From contig NC_059072.1 of NCBI RefSeq assembly GCF_020497125.1, positions 77,383,697 to 77,447,696 on the forward strand: 64,000 nt of DNA, read 5' to 3'. Both the position numbers and the translations under genes were made by a program. Below the pieces are notes generated by a model. That model did not search any database, was not told the DNA's origin, and saw nothing but the letters and a program-made list of their open reading frames with translations. Positions 1-12,900 of this stretch are shown here, in pieces (the first letter of the stretch is position 1; each line of letters starts with the position of its first letter). This DNA comes from Mauremys mutica. Its lineage: Eukaryota; Chordata; Testudines; Geoemydidae.

Positions 1-2676
1 AGTACTGATTTCTTATAATACAATAATGATATATATCATGTTTATACTTATGAACTGTGTTGTGAACTCTAATGGCCAAGAATGGTACCCTGAGAAAAGT
101 CTACATGTATTGAAGAAGCAATGGAAATTCTCAGCACGTAAGAAGCTTATAAAATGCTAGTATCTGTTTCTAGTAAGATGAGAGGTGCATATGAATTCTA
201 ATGCTAAATTATGTTAGAACTGTTCTGTTGTGATGCTATGGCAAGCTGCTAATGTTTTATATTTTTAAGGACTTCTAACATTTTTTCCAGTGAAAAATTG
301 AATTTACCATCCTGAAATTTTCTCCCATGGTAGTGTAGCATTACATCTTTAGGTCAACGATAGGCAGTCTCTATTTGTCCAAGTAATTAGTCTCATTCAA
401 ACTAAAGTGTGCATGCGTAAAAGTTTTGTGATAGAGCTTTAATGAAGGAAGCCTGAGAAATACTATGTTTACCTTTAGCATGCTTGAAGTGGGTGCATAA
501 CTCTCATTGTTTTTAATAATCACTATGTTCATCCATAGACAGGGCAGAGAAGGTCATTTGATTTGTATTCCTATCTTTTAAATGGTTTCTGTTTAGAAGG
601 TGGAAATTGCTAATTGGATATAGAGAAGCAAGTCTTCGGTAATTCCTCATCTGTTTGCTTTTGTCTCATCCTTTCTTGTGAAGCCTTAAACCACTACAAA
701 CTGAGACTGAAGTGGGAAGGCTAATGAGGCTTGAGATGTCAGTCAATAAAGAAAACATAAATTCTTATGTTGTCGTCATTTTTGGCAAATGGTGTAAATT
801 CCATATGATGTTGTTTTGTTAAGTGTCCATCATATTCTTTTAAAATCCACAAGTTAATATGGATTGAAAGTGTTTAACTTTATTGTCTTTTACTCTGAAC
901 AATCCAAAGGAAAGCTACATTAATACTGATGTTTAAGGACTTTTACTATTCATATGCAAAGTCATGAAGCTGATCTCTGCCTATTTAAGTGCCTCATTAT
1001 TTAAAAGGAACAAAAACATTCACTAATTTCTTACAATTTAAATTTTGAAAAAGATAAATTGCTGCTTACTCCATTGGGCCTGCTGTTGATAGCAAAGGCC
1101 AGTGTGACAGAATGCTGGAAAGTGACTGAGGAGCCTGCACTTTGATCACTTAGGCACCAGTCAGTTCCCCTGGAAAAGGCTGATTGGGGAATACACTGCT
1201 AATTTGTTGATCAGGGTGGGAGGGCTGATTAACCTATTAGCTGTGAGCTGAGGAGTATAAAAGAAAACACAAGAAGGAAGGGAGGGGAGAACCTGGGTTA
1301 GCTGATCCCAAGTATGCACTGAGATCTCAAGGAAGGGAGACTCTATTTGTCTCTGGCTGCCCCATACTATATTGCTGATGGGAATTATAAATAAATTCAC
1401 ACCAGATTGCTACTTACTTGACCAAATCTGAGAGGTTTCTGGGGCATCCAAGGGTGGGGATGGAGCACACCACATTACACTGGTTACCTTATTCAGGATG
1501 AATAGAAATGTATCAATAGAACTGTCTGTGGAGTACGCTTCTATCCATCATAAACAAGAATATAAAATGCGCATAAGCAGTGTGTTACAGCATCCAGTTC
1601 TTTAGATGTGTGCACAAATTGGTACTTACCTGATCAAATACCTGTTTTAGATACTGAATGCAAATTTGAAGATCCAGATGCACCACTAGATGCCACATAG
1701 ATGCCCAGATTTGAAAATTATGACTACTGTTATATTATCAAGGATGGCACCTCTGCAGGAACAACCTTCTTCCATCACTTAAATAACATGGTTTTCAATA
1801 TGTGCAGCTGTACAGTCACTAAGTAGATGTCTGACTATTTGTTTTATGTGTGTATCAGATGAAGCAGAGGTCTGAATGTAACATTTAGCAATTCAGATTC
1901 ATTATGTGATTTGACACACACCCATGGGCAATCTGCACTCCACTGCACATGTGAGAGCAGCTACAAATGAAGGGGATTTGTATTTCCAAATTCATGAATT
2001 GTAAAAGGGAACTCTACCTAATTTCCTCAGGGCAGCACTGCAAATTTTCGAAAGGTAAGAACCCTCTCCAAGCATGAATAAAATGAGAACTGTTTATTCC
2101 AACTGATTTGGCATCATCATTTAAGGTGCATACTATGTGATGAGCAAAATGGTAGTTTTGTCTTAACTGCTCTACAACATAATCTGTAAGCAGGTATTCT
2201 GAAGTGAATTTTGTAGCAAACGTCTTTGTTATAGTATTATACTTATTCTGCTATTCCACAACTTAGCATTGTCATGGTGGTGTTTATATAGCATATCCAC
2301 CCAAAAGTCAAGTATGGACTATGCCAAGATATGCTGCACCATTTCCTACATAATGTTGCAATGTCATTGACTATTATACATTGTATATCAGATTGCACAA
2401 TTTTCTTTTTCAAAGAGCCCTATTATATGATCAGAACATCAAAGGGGCCCTGGGCCTGGTCAAATATGGACAAAGGAGTCTGATCCAGCTCCTGTTAAAA
2501 TTAATAAAAAGACTGTCATTGATTTCAATTGGATTTGTTTTTGTGCAAACATTTTATAGTGGAAGGTACACAACTTTGTAATATCTGATATTGTGAATAA
2601 TAAGTTATGGATGTCTACAGATGGCAGCATATTTATGAGATATGGCATCTTTTCCACTATCAATCGGGACCCTGTT
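1..2676. other. AT-rich intergenic DNA, no feature recognised
   Basis: I see no exon-like coding segment, RNA gene or clear interspersed repeat here. Open frames are short and show no family resemblance. In mammals LRRIQ1 lies just upstream of ALX1, so its last exon could be near or beyond this edge, but I cannot identify it from the sequence. Confidence 0.5.
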
Positions 2677-2684
2677 CTTTACAA

Positions 2685-2804
2685 CAATGGTTTTCAACCT
2701 GTGGTCCACAGACCCATGGGGTCCACAGACTATGTCTAAGATTTCCAAAGGGGTCTGCAACTCCATTTGAGGCTCATAAATGAAATAAAGGTTGAGAACC
2801 ATAG
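2685..2804. mobile_element. hAT-type non-autonomous DNA transposon (MITE), 120 bp
   Basis: The element starts caatggttttcaacct and ends aggttgagaaccatag, which are inverted copies of each other (14 of 16 positions match). It is flanked by a perfect 8-bp direct repeat, ctttacaa, at 2677-2684 and 2805-2812. Inverted ends of the type CAGTGGTTCTCAA with an 8-bp target duplication are diagnostic of the hAT superfamily. At 120 bp it cannot encode a transposase, so it was mobilised in trans. Confidence 0.85.
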
Positions 2805-2812
2805 CTTTACAA

Positions 2813-3377
2813 CACAACGATGTCAGATGCTACTTCCTGTATACATTAGAAAATACTTCCTAGTTAGGAACATGGTCAGAATATTTTCAAGGAAAAATTT
2901 CCCCGGGAGCTAGTTCTATTTTCTGACATCAGAACAGGAATGTGTTGAATGAGGAAAAGCTGATATAGACTAACACTGACCCTGCAAACTGAAAACCCTT
3001 CTCCTCTCCCCATTAGTGGTTTAGCAAACCCACATCCACAAAAATCCAAGAGCATAGCTTGCTAGAAGTTCTACTGTCCATCTGGTGCCCCAGCACTGTC
3101 AACAACAATCCACCAACATTTCTGTCTAAGGCTTATTTTTCTTTGTACATCCTATAAATCAGGAAGAAAAAATTAATGGGAATATCCACTTAAAAATTCC
3201 TCTGGTAAGTGTATAGAATACATTCTCAGAAACCTAAAAGTGTGGTGATTCAAAATTATGTTGGTCGTTTCAATCCCAGAAATATACATAGGGAGATTTG
3301 TTAAAAACTGTGTCATTTACCAAATTGATTTGAAAGACTTTTGAAATTTTTACATGTATAAAAAAAATTTTTTTTTT
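2813..3377. other. Intergenic, nothing recognised
   Basis: AT-rich sequence between a hAT element and a SINE. No coding potential or repeat family recognised. Confidence 0.4.
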
Positions 3378-3570
3378 AATAATTGGAGATATACCAATCT
3401 CCTAGATCTGGAAGGGACCTTGAAAGGTCATTGAGTCCATCCAGCCCCCTGCCTTCACTAGCAGGACCACTTTTTGCCCCAGATCCCTAAGTGGCCTCCT
3501 CAAGGATTGAACTCACAACCCTGGGTTTAGCAGGGCAATGCTCAAACCACTGAGCTATCTGCCCCCTCTC
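3378..3570 (-). mobile_element. tRNA-derived SINE of the turtle (tortoise Pol III / Cry) type, copy 1
   Basis: Read on the minus strand, the 5' part is tRNA-like: an A-box-like tagctcagtgg (plus coordinates 3547-3557) and a B-box-like gttcaatcc (3504-3512). A body follows that ends in a segment like the CR1 LINE 3' end (gtcccttccag), then an AT-rich tail around 3378-3400. A tRNA head joined to a CR1-like tail is the architecture of the turtle Pol III SINE, which is mobilised by CR1 machinery. A second copy lies at 55356-55541. The tRNA part lacks a proper cloverleaf and acceptor stem, so it is not a tRNA gene. Confidence 0.8.
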
Positions 3571-4813
3571 TGTAGTCTCCTCTGATCCAAATACTGAACT
3601 CTCTTTGCCTATCTAGCTTGCAGCTACTTGATTCCTTCAACACCATTGTATCTAAGCTCATAAAATGAGATTTTTTTAACTACTTGTTTATTTAGAAAGT
3701 TTTAACAGGTTTATAGCTATTTGAATACTGATAATCAAAACATCCTCAAATGGAGAGACTCTATCCAAAATTGAACATTATTACTCAGTTAGACTAAGAT
3801 GTGTCAATGATGCTTAAATAATCTGTGCTTGAATGACTGAGTACCATAATTATATGCCTCTTGTTCACTATACAGTCCATTCTAACTGTATAGTAGACAG
3901 ATATTAAACAGTAACCTTATTTTAACAAGAGACTATTCTTCAAAATGCTCTCTTCTTTTAACTGATCCCCATTTAACAAGGCGCTGCTGTATTTACAGAA
4001 AATATATTTTGGTTGATACAAAGAAAAAAATATTCTACAGATTTCTTTTCATGGAAGGTTAGTGCTGCATTTTACCTTAATGGAGCATCATAATTAATTT
4101 TTAACAGGCCTGTCCTTAAAGGTGGATCTACTGTATAATGCTATAATTTTCTAAGATGCTCCCACAACTAGGATCCAGACCAGTCCACAGACACACAGGA
4201 GCATAACTACCATTTGATTGCCTACTGCACAAATTACAGGCACTGCAAAGAATGTAGTTGATTAACAGCCCTTTGATTTCAGTGTCACAGCATAGTAAGA
4301 GAGTCATGGAAATGAGTATTTATGGAGATACATTCTTTCCTTGATGAATGCCAAAGTTACTCCTATTAGCAGTAATGGAAGCCAGGTTGTACTGGAAGGC
4401 GATACCTTAAAGTGACATTGTGTAATGAGAAAAATCCTTATGAAAACTAGTTTTTATTGGACGTCCCCAATAATACAGAAAAGAACTGAACCATATTATA
4501 CACGATTAGGTTGCCAAATTTCCAATCTTAGATCAAAGCTGTTTGTACTAAACTGTACTAGCATAGAAGTCTTACACCAGCAATCTTTGTTGCTTGTTTT
4601 ATTTTTTTACCTGCATAAGTGGAAAAAACAGATTATCTAATTTTAATCTTTTTAAAGACTTGTGAAAAATATTATCCTGGCTTGGCATGGGAGTTATAAA
4701 CCTAGTAAGACAAGGAACCAGGTTCAGCACTGATTTACAGCCTCTGCTGGCCTAAAAATTCATAGTAGAACCCATGACACATAATTAACTAGAGTCTGTA
4801 GGATACGTTAGAT
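3571..4813. other. Intergenic, nothing recognised
   Basis: AT-rich DNA without recognisable exons or repeat families. The 71-aa open frame at 4425-4640 has no familiar motif and looks fortuitous. Confidence 0.4.
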
Positions 4814-4821
4814 GAGACTGG

Positions 4822-4943
4822 CAGGGGCGGCTCTAGGAATTTGGCCGCCCCAAGCACGCCGGCACGCTGACTGCGGAAGGTCCGCCGGAGCCACCTGGGC
4901 CCCAAGCGCGCACTTGGCGCGCTGGGGTCTGGAGCCGGCCCTG
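4822..4943. mobile_element. GC-rich hAT-type MITE, 122 bp
   Basis: The ends caggggcggctctagg and ctggagccggccctg form terminal inverted repeats. A perfect 8-bp duplication, gagactgg, flanks the element at 4814-4821 and 4944-4951. The interior is rich in G+C and CpG, in sharp contrast to the AT-rich surroundings, which points to insertion. A related element sits inside a CR1 fragment at about 41340-41582. Confidence 0.85.
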
Positions 4944-4951
4944 GAGACTGG

Positions 4952-5800
4952 GATACTCAAGGGAATTGGGCATTATTCCAGTCTAAAATAGAAAAGGAAA
5001 AATTGTCCCTTCTCACACAAAGTCAGAAAAAAATGGCCTTTTTGTGTGAAATTTAGGGAAAAGACCTTCAGCCCACCTGTAGATTAACACATCCTTCTAT
5101 TCCAGCTCAAGGCTGCTGATACTATACCTTATAGGTGTGGTTCTTGTAGTAGTTCCTTGCCCTGTCCCCAACTGTCCTATCTACATGTTGTGCAGGGGGA
5201 AACTGATCACAATTTTTAGAGGCTCTGCCTACACCCTCGTCCCCCCCCAACTCACTCAGGCGACTTATGGTGGTGCAGAGGGCCATGTATATGCAGTTGG
5301 GAGACTTTAAATACAGAAAAGTTCCTGACATTTCAGCCAACCTTGCAACTGTCTTGGAATTGCCAGTAACTTAAACAGAGACACTATGTAATCGACCCTA
5401 ATCCCTTGGACAAGCCTTCTTTGTGGGGATTTGAAACTGACACGAGTAAAATTGTGAAAAGGAAGCACGTATGGGTTACCTGTGTAACAACATACAAATA
5501 GATGCCTATTTATGGGCAAATGATTGGACAGGTACACTTTTTGATAGTCTAGCTAAATAATGTTAATAAGGCAGGTTAGCAAAATTCTGCCTGCCCCATG
5601 CTCCAGCTGATTAAATTATTTGTGTTTTCTTGGGATTTGGGGCTGATTGGTTGTTTTGGAACAGGAGAATTTTCATTTGGTTTTCAGTATTTCCTTTAAG
5701 CATCAACATTTACTTTCCTGCACCCACATACTAAAGAAGGCCAATAACCATTCATCAGATAGTTGCCAAGTGTCCTGGTGGCTGAAATGCAGTAGTCTCT
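4952..5800. other. Intergenic, nothing recognised
   Basis: Low-CpG intergenic sequence with no supported feature. It ends where CpG density starts to rise at about 5.8 kb. Confidence 0.4.
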
Positions 5801-8800
5801 TCAATCTTTAGGGGCAAGCAAGTACATATTGTGCCGTAGCTGATATTTGATTGCGGTAACTCATTATGTTGAACCTTAATACCTATAAGACCCACAACGC
5901 AGTTAGTTAAGACTTTAAATCAGGTCGTCTGGTATTTCTCTGTACAAACCAATTTTCGAGGGAAAGTTGTTGCTATGTAGCTAAGGCTTTGTAAATTAAA
6001 TAAGCAATAAGAACTAAAGACGGTAACGCCTGTATTTTTGTATCGGTGTTAATTGTCTACTCGTGAGTCACGATTTTTAAGAGTATTAACAAAAAAAGGT
6101 TGATTCAAGTTGCTGTTAATGGAGATAAGCTATTTTCCGGCAGGATGACTGTAATAATACCTGTCATTTCAACAGGACAGGTGTTCTGCAAGAGATTAAA
6201 GAGTCTGCTCATTTGCAAAAACATAGGACTAACGTGAATTCTTTCTCTGCCCCGTGAAATGAGTTCTTTGTATTTCACCTAATTTAATTCAGTTCCTCAG
6301 CAATTTTCTTTTAAAAACAATTTTCTTAATGTGGGAAACGAAGAATGCCTGCCACAGAAAGCAAATACTATTAAGCAGATGATGGAAGTGGAGGCAATCC
6401 AAGAAAATTAAACAGGCTCAACTAAATAGTGATTTCTAAAGACTTCCCCCCCCCCCCTCGCAAATTGTTTCTTATTAAATTGGAACCTCTGTGAAGAACT
6501 GAACTGATGAAATTGAGTGAACTTTTTGCTGCTTAGGCGATGTTAGTTCACAGAAGCGCAGTACAGCGGCTCCTCTATTTTTAAAATGTCTCAGTTAGAA
6601 ACTGAGAGATCAGGTAGCTTCCCTTCTTTAAAAATAGCAGTTTCATTCCTTATTTTGGGCCCATTCCCACTGACTTCCATTCATTTTTTGACTGAGAATA
6701 GACCCCTTAGGCAACAGTTGTTATGTGGGGATCCTACTCAGGTTGATTTCGTTTTCATTAATACTCATTTGCTTTGTTTCTGTTGCAGACCGTGCATCTT
6801 AAAGGCTGGTGGAATCCATTTAGTATATTGTATAGCGCGGCCCCATGAGGTGATTAAAGTCAGGCTCTTGATCCAGACAGCGTTGGTGTTGTATCTGTAT
6901 GTTGTATCTGTATGTGGCTACCAAGCATGCGATCAATCTGGTTCTATCCTATGCCCAGGGTACGCTATCCTGATCGCTTCAGATATAGGTCTACAGGGCG
7001 CCCTGTGATCAAAAAAACAAATCAAGGCGTCGAGATCCACCTTCCCTTGGTTATTTGATCGCACCAACGATTTACGGGCACTAATGCAGAGATACACGCG
7101 GCTTATGTTTGAGCGTGACGTATCCTACTTTGCGCCATTTGCCTGCATCCCCCTGATAGGCACATGCCTCGCCAAAGGGCTCGGGCACGTCCTGCCGCGG
7201 TGGCAAGTGGAGGTCGGAGTTTTGTGTAGACAAGTTACTTGCACCCCCTTCGGATAGTTTAGGCCATTTGTAATGCCCTGGGTTCATTTTGATTGCACAA
7301 TTTCGAAACAAAAAGAATACTGTCTCCAGCCATGGACGGTGAGATGGGGCTTTATTTGCCAATATCAATATTTCCGTGGAAAGCTTAAAATATGTTGTTT
7401 TTCCAAGAGTTAGAGTTTAAAGGGAAAAGAAAAGCCCCGTGGATGAAATATCAGCAGCACATCGGTTACCCACTAAGCCTTTTTTGGTATTCACCTAGGT
7501 GCTCATGGTAAGAAAAGCCGAGCGAGAACCTTTAGTTAGCTGGGAATAAATGCTCCATTAAGCACTCAAAACGGCTCGAGAGCTACAAAACGGTTCTCAC
7601 CGAAGGGCAAAATAATGCTGAGACTCTCCAGATCCAAACCCTGAAAGAGTAGAATAAAATCGCTTTGTGGCTTTCGGCCTGGGCGCCGCATGAGTAATGG
7701 TGGAGCTGAATTACACATTTCTGAATCTGAGCTAACATTTATGTTGCGTGGCGAAAAGCAGCGGCCTTTCAGCTGATCTAAGCTTGAAAACTAGCAGTCC
7801 CTGTCAATGTGGGTCTAAATCGACTCAATGTAGCCGTTTGTTAACGCAGGCTACATAAATAGCGACCTTTTTTTAGCCCTCGTGCGATCTGTAACTGACT
7901 TTCTTTAGCTCCGTGCTGCAAACCAAGAATTTCGACCAATATTTCATGTTGTTGGTTTTTTTTTTAAATCGTGAGATGACAACTCAGCCCTACACCCACC
8001 CACCCCAGCCTCCGCGATGCTTTCTGTGTCCTGGCGTCGCTGCAGTAATGTAGCCGGCATATATTTAGAATTGTCCTAATAGTAATCATGAGGCCCGCAA
8101 GGTAAGAGTGTATGACCATTACGGGGTCTTTTTAGGTGTGCGAAGTCTTGAATGTTTTAGAGTCCAAGTCGGGGCTAGGCTGATTCACTTTGGGGTGATT
8201 CTACATAGGTTGTTTTTTTTTAATAATTTAGTTAGGAGCCTTCGAAAATTAACTCTCTCAATGAGCTCATTAAAAAAAATACACATCAGAAATTAATTCT
8301 GCTGGGAAAATGAGCAGCAAATGTTCAACTTTCACTTACTAGCGAGCTTGTTTAGTCATGTTTGGGCCTCTTTTTCTTAATGTGACTCTTTCTTTGATGT
8401 GGAAAACGGTATTTGTGTTTTTCTTTATATGTATCTCCTTGATTTATTAGACAGAATGGCTCAGGGGGTCAGCCCTCATTTCAAACAACGTTTTCAGCTG
8501 CTGCAGAGGAGACCCACCTCAGCTATCTCCCCTCTCATTTCGAACTGGTTTATCCTTGTAACGAGTGCGAATTGAATACGGTCCAGATGCTCCACCTCCT
8601 CTAGGGGCCCGATCCAACTCCCAGTGATGTGAACGGAACTCTTTTCTATTGACTGCAGACGGACAGTTAGAGCCGGCTTTAAAGTGGAGTACGGGACACG
8701 CTCGGGTCCTGGAAACCTGCATTCTTGAGTAGCTGGTCTCATCTTTATGACACCTATTGCTCAAATTTCAAACCCTTTACAGACTTGATAAAGAGCTAAT

Positions 8801-11084
8801 ATAACCTCCAGATAATAGGCAGATTGAAGTCTTGTTGGGTTTGTTTTTGCAACACACGTGAGTAGGCTTCATTATGATTAAACTAGATCCAGTTAAGAGC
8901 TCAGTCTGCTTTTGTGGAGCATCTCTGGTGAGATTCCCTATTGAGCTAAGATTAAATCCATACCACACACTACACTGTCTCAGACCATTTTGTTTTTAGC
9001 GGAACGTTAGGTGGTTTAAGAACAGTCATTACCTACTCCAAATGGAAATTCATCAAAGCTGGCGTAGCTTTGGAAACAATGTTGATGTTTCCTGCATGGG
9101 GAAAGCAAACGTTTACGTTCCCTACATGTGCTGTATTTTTCCTGAATATCTATTTGACGCAAATTAAACTGACAGGGATTTTCTTCTTTTTATCTGTGCA
9201 GGTGTCATCAGAGAAATCTGCTAAAACGCTAAGGTAGTGTCAAAGCATCAAACGGTTACTGCCATTTCGCCCTTGGCTGGATTGTAGATACGAACGGGAA
9301 GTACCTGCTCTTGCATTCCTTGGGTTTGGGCTGTGGGATCGGGGCCGGCGCAACTAGTAAATGATCCGTTTGTTTTAACTTACTGCAGATAGAGATGAAA
9401 GGGATTTATTAGAGCCAGTCAGTCTTTTTCTTCTGCCAGCACGGGATTAAATATTAAAATATCAGTAAAAAACGTGATGTATTGGTACGTTCTAACGAAG
9501 CCTATAGAGCCCAGATATTAGTACAATTTCTGAAACTATTTTTGATTCAACATTTTTTTTCTCCAAACTGTGAAATGCGAAGATCATCTGTCTATATTGA
9601 ACCAAATTTGCATGCGTTAATGGGGCGCGACTAGGGGGGAACGTTTATTTGGTCCTTTGGAAAGAAAATTCATCAGTTTGGACATGACCTGTCTCTAGAA
9701 CTCAATAGGGTTGAATCGGGTCCTTTAAGTATCCCGAGTGCTGCGGTTAAAACATATTCAGTATTTTAATGCATTGAACATGAAGTTTACCATATTAAGT
9801 AACTCGTTTTAAACGGCGTGTAAAAACATGTTAAAACGCTGGCATTGTGTGTTTATTATAATAATATTTGATTTGATATTTTTTCCCAAACAGAATGTTT
9901 TGGTAAAATGTAAATCGGATAATCCATATTCTACACCTATACAATTTGGCTTCTCACACTCCCTTGGATAATTTTTGGTGAATAGTTCTCACGTCATGTC
10001 ATATTCCTGCAGGCTGCACTTTATTCGCCTCTCTTTGGCTCGCCCATCGCCAAAAAGAAGATCAAGTGAGTCATAACTAAGCTTGAGAAGATGATTCATA
10101 ACACTGTAGGCTGGTGTATTTATTTCTTGAGGGGTTTAATGTCAGTGCAACTCTCGAGTTAGTCTGAGATAGTACAAATCTATACATTCAAGCATGAAAG
10201 CGTGGGTGGGGGAAGCCTCCACAAAGGAAACAGAGGGCACATAAAATATTGAACCATTTGGCCACTTGCCATTCTACATAGCATTCAATTACTTTCGTTA
10301 TTTTCGTGGATTTTTTTTTCTTTCCCGGCGGTTGACATGTTCGGTCATATTCAAGTCTTTTTTTTCCCTCCCTGGCTTCCCTTACTGGTATACCTCAAAT
10401 TCACTTTGTAAAATAACCGTGTAAACGCATCCATTTTACAACCCTTATAGCTTGCCAGTCCCTTATCAAGGGGTTGTGTTAACAGCCTGGGAAGAACGCC
10501 GCAGTGTAGAGACGCCAACCTCTGCAGTCAGAGATTTCTCTCCGCCGTTCAACCTAAGCGAATAATTTCTCTTTTTCCACAAATATATGTCGGGTTTGCA
10601 GCACAGGCAATAAAAGCAGCTTGTCCTTTGGAAGACATTAGCGGTGTAAAGTAGATCCCTACAGTCCAGGCCAAAACACCAACCCTATGCCTGACCCTAA
10701 TGCTAGAAAAACATTGGCTGAAATAGAGGGTGGGGTTGGTCTTATTGGAAATGTACAAAGGAAATCCCTGAGTCTTACTGGTGTTTTAGCCCGCTCTCTT
10801 TGTTTAAACAAACTGAAGAACTAAGGGAATTCCCTGGAGAGTGGGACATTAATTGGGCCGTGAGCTGATGCCCATAAATATAGGGACAGGGCAAACTGCA
10901 GAGACAACGTGAGCAACTCGTCTGGGCTGTAGCTCCAGGCAGTTTGCCCAAATAATGATGGTTGGTTCAGTGGAGGCGTTTTTACGACACATCCAATTCC
11001 CTTTTTTCCCAAATAGGGTTTGTTTTTAAATGAGGGATCTGTTTGTGTTTGATGTTTGCTCGTAATTCACTCCTGGTGACTATC

Positions 11085-11560
11085 TTAGTTTAGCTTCCTG
11101 ATCGCGCTCCTAGAGAGCGAACTGATACCGACGGGAAGGGGAGAGGTTGCGGAAGAAAGAAAAAGGAGCCAAGTTGTGTGCTGAACACGAAAGCCCTCAA
11201 AAAAGTTCTGAAGTTCCGAAACCTCAGGGCCGGGAGCCACTTGGCAGCGGATAATCCGGGGGTTATCTCGGGGGACCGCGTTTCCCTGGCGAGCTAGCGT
11301 TCGCTGCAAGGGCAAGCGCCTTCACACCACCTCTGGCCACGAAACGTCTCTTCATCACACGCAACACCCTTTCCCAGCAGGTTCAGGAGATCCTTCATCT
11401 CCTGAAACACAGCGGCACATCTGCGCGCTGCCCTGACTAGCGGGGCGGGCGGGCTGCTGCTCTCAAGGAATCTGCCCTGCAGAAAGATGCTTTTCAGAGA
11501 GAGAGCGAGCGCGCTCCCGGCGCTCTGTGATTTGCTTCCTTCTCTCCCGAGATCTTTAAA
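11085..11560. promoter_or_regulatory. CpG-rich patch, possible CpG island
   Basis: CpG and G+C are locally dense (gcagcggataatccggg, gagcgagcgcgctcccgg). The patch lies about 4 kb upstream of the ALX1 start. It could be an alternative ALX1 promoter, the start of an upstream non-coding RNA, or an enhancer. No TATA box or open frame settles the direction. Confidence 0.4.
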
Positions 11561-12549
11561 AGCCCTTTACATTTTTTTTTCTGCAACTGAAGGCAGCTTT
11601 GCACTTTCAAGTTCTGAAGAAGAATACATTTACGTATGTGGCGCCAATTTCCGTCCCCCCCCCCCCCCGCTAAATCCTTCCACCCCTTTGAAGTCATCAG
11701 AGTGGCAGGGATGTAAATGGGAGCAGAATTTGACCCGTAAGCACACAATGGGTGGTGATGGTGGGGGTGGGGGTAGTGGGACCTCCCTCCCCCCGGCCTG
11801 TCTGTAACTGATTCAGCCCGGTGCTATCGTAACCAACAGCCTCTCCATCAAGGTGCAGCTCTAGGCGGAAATGGGATGAGACGTGGGGTAGCCCCAGGCG
11901 CTCAGCCCCATCGCATGGGGGCTTTTCCTTTGAGCGAGAAGGAACCAAGTATCAAGGGCAAGTGAAAGTGACGGTCTCACTTCGGATTCTCTGCGGGCTG
12001 CAGCTCCCCTCCTGGTGTGCAGGAGTCACTCGGCGCTTGTTAGGAAGGCTCAGAGCTGTGACATTACCATGAACAGCCTTTCCAGCTTTAGAGACACCCC
12101 CCACCCCTTGCACCCAGAGAGCTCTTTCCTTGCCAGCCAAGTGCCGGTGAAGCGTTTATTACAGGAGTTTGCCACCAAGCGGGCCCTGAGTTTAAGCACA
12201 GAGCTTCGTGTCCCTCTCTAGCAGGGATCCCGTGCAACACACAGGGTGTTTCCTAGCGTCCCTGGGGAGAGTCCGGGCTTGATGTCTGCTCGGAATCGGT
12301 TTACAGGCAGATGCGCTGTTCCTTGTCCTCGGCTTCCCTGCAGTTTACTAGCTGCCTTTTAAGAGGGACATTTATTGGGATAAAAGTGCACTGCAGGCTG
12401 CAACAACCTTGCATGTGGCTTTCATTTAAAAGACACCGAGCAGTCTTTTCCCCAAGGCGTGCAGGGCTTTTAAGGCATATTTGTAAACAAGCTGACAAGG
12501 CTCTAGCACACACAGATACGGATGGCCTGGGATTATTGGTCTATTTTCT

Positions 12550-12900
12550 CGGGTCAGCGACAGGCGTAGAGCTGGATGGCGTAGGGGGGGGGAATGTAAC
12601 GTTCCTCGCACAATTCGCTCAGGCGATTGAAAGTAGCGTAAGGAGGAGCAGGGAGAGGGATTGCTGTGTGCGTGCTAGCCTCCGCCTCTGGCCCTGCGGC
12701 TTGGCGGAGCGAGACGCAGCTCGGGCTGAGTCCGCAGCCACAGCAGATCTGGGCCTCCAAGGCGCTCCACCAAGAGTCCTGTTAAAACCACTGATCCAGC
12801 TACAGGCGCAAACCTAGTCCAGGAGTAGGGGGGGTCCCATCCTGCACCGGCCGCGGCGTCCCCCCCCCTTAGCAGGGCATAAAACCCTCTTCTTTAGAGT
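12550..12900. promoter_or_regulatory. CpG-rich patch, possible CpG island
   Basis: A second G+C- and CpG-rich segment (cggcttggcggagcgagac, ccggccgcggcgtcc) about 2.5 kb upstream of ALX1. The long plus-strand frame through it, 12311-12817, is open mainly because the sequence is GC-rich, and it resembles no protein I know. Confidence 0.4.

Noticed and set aside
3504..3570. Possible tRNA gene on the minus strand (also 55460-55541)
   Set aside because: A and B boxes are present, but the cloverleaf arms do not close and the unit continues into a CR1-like tail; it is a SINE.
1..5000. Last exon of LRRIQ1, expected upstream by mammalian synteny
   Set aside because: No frame here looks like a conserved exon; I cannot support it.
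6586..7008. 140-aa open frame upstream of ALX1
   Set aside because: No recognisable domain, no homologue that I know and no exon signals in context. It lies in a GC- and CpG-containing regulatory-looking block where stops are scarce.
12311..12817. 168-aa open frame on the plus strand
   Set aside because: GC-rich low-stop sequence, overlapped by open frames on the other strand; composition of the translation is not protein-like and matches no family.
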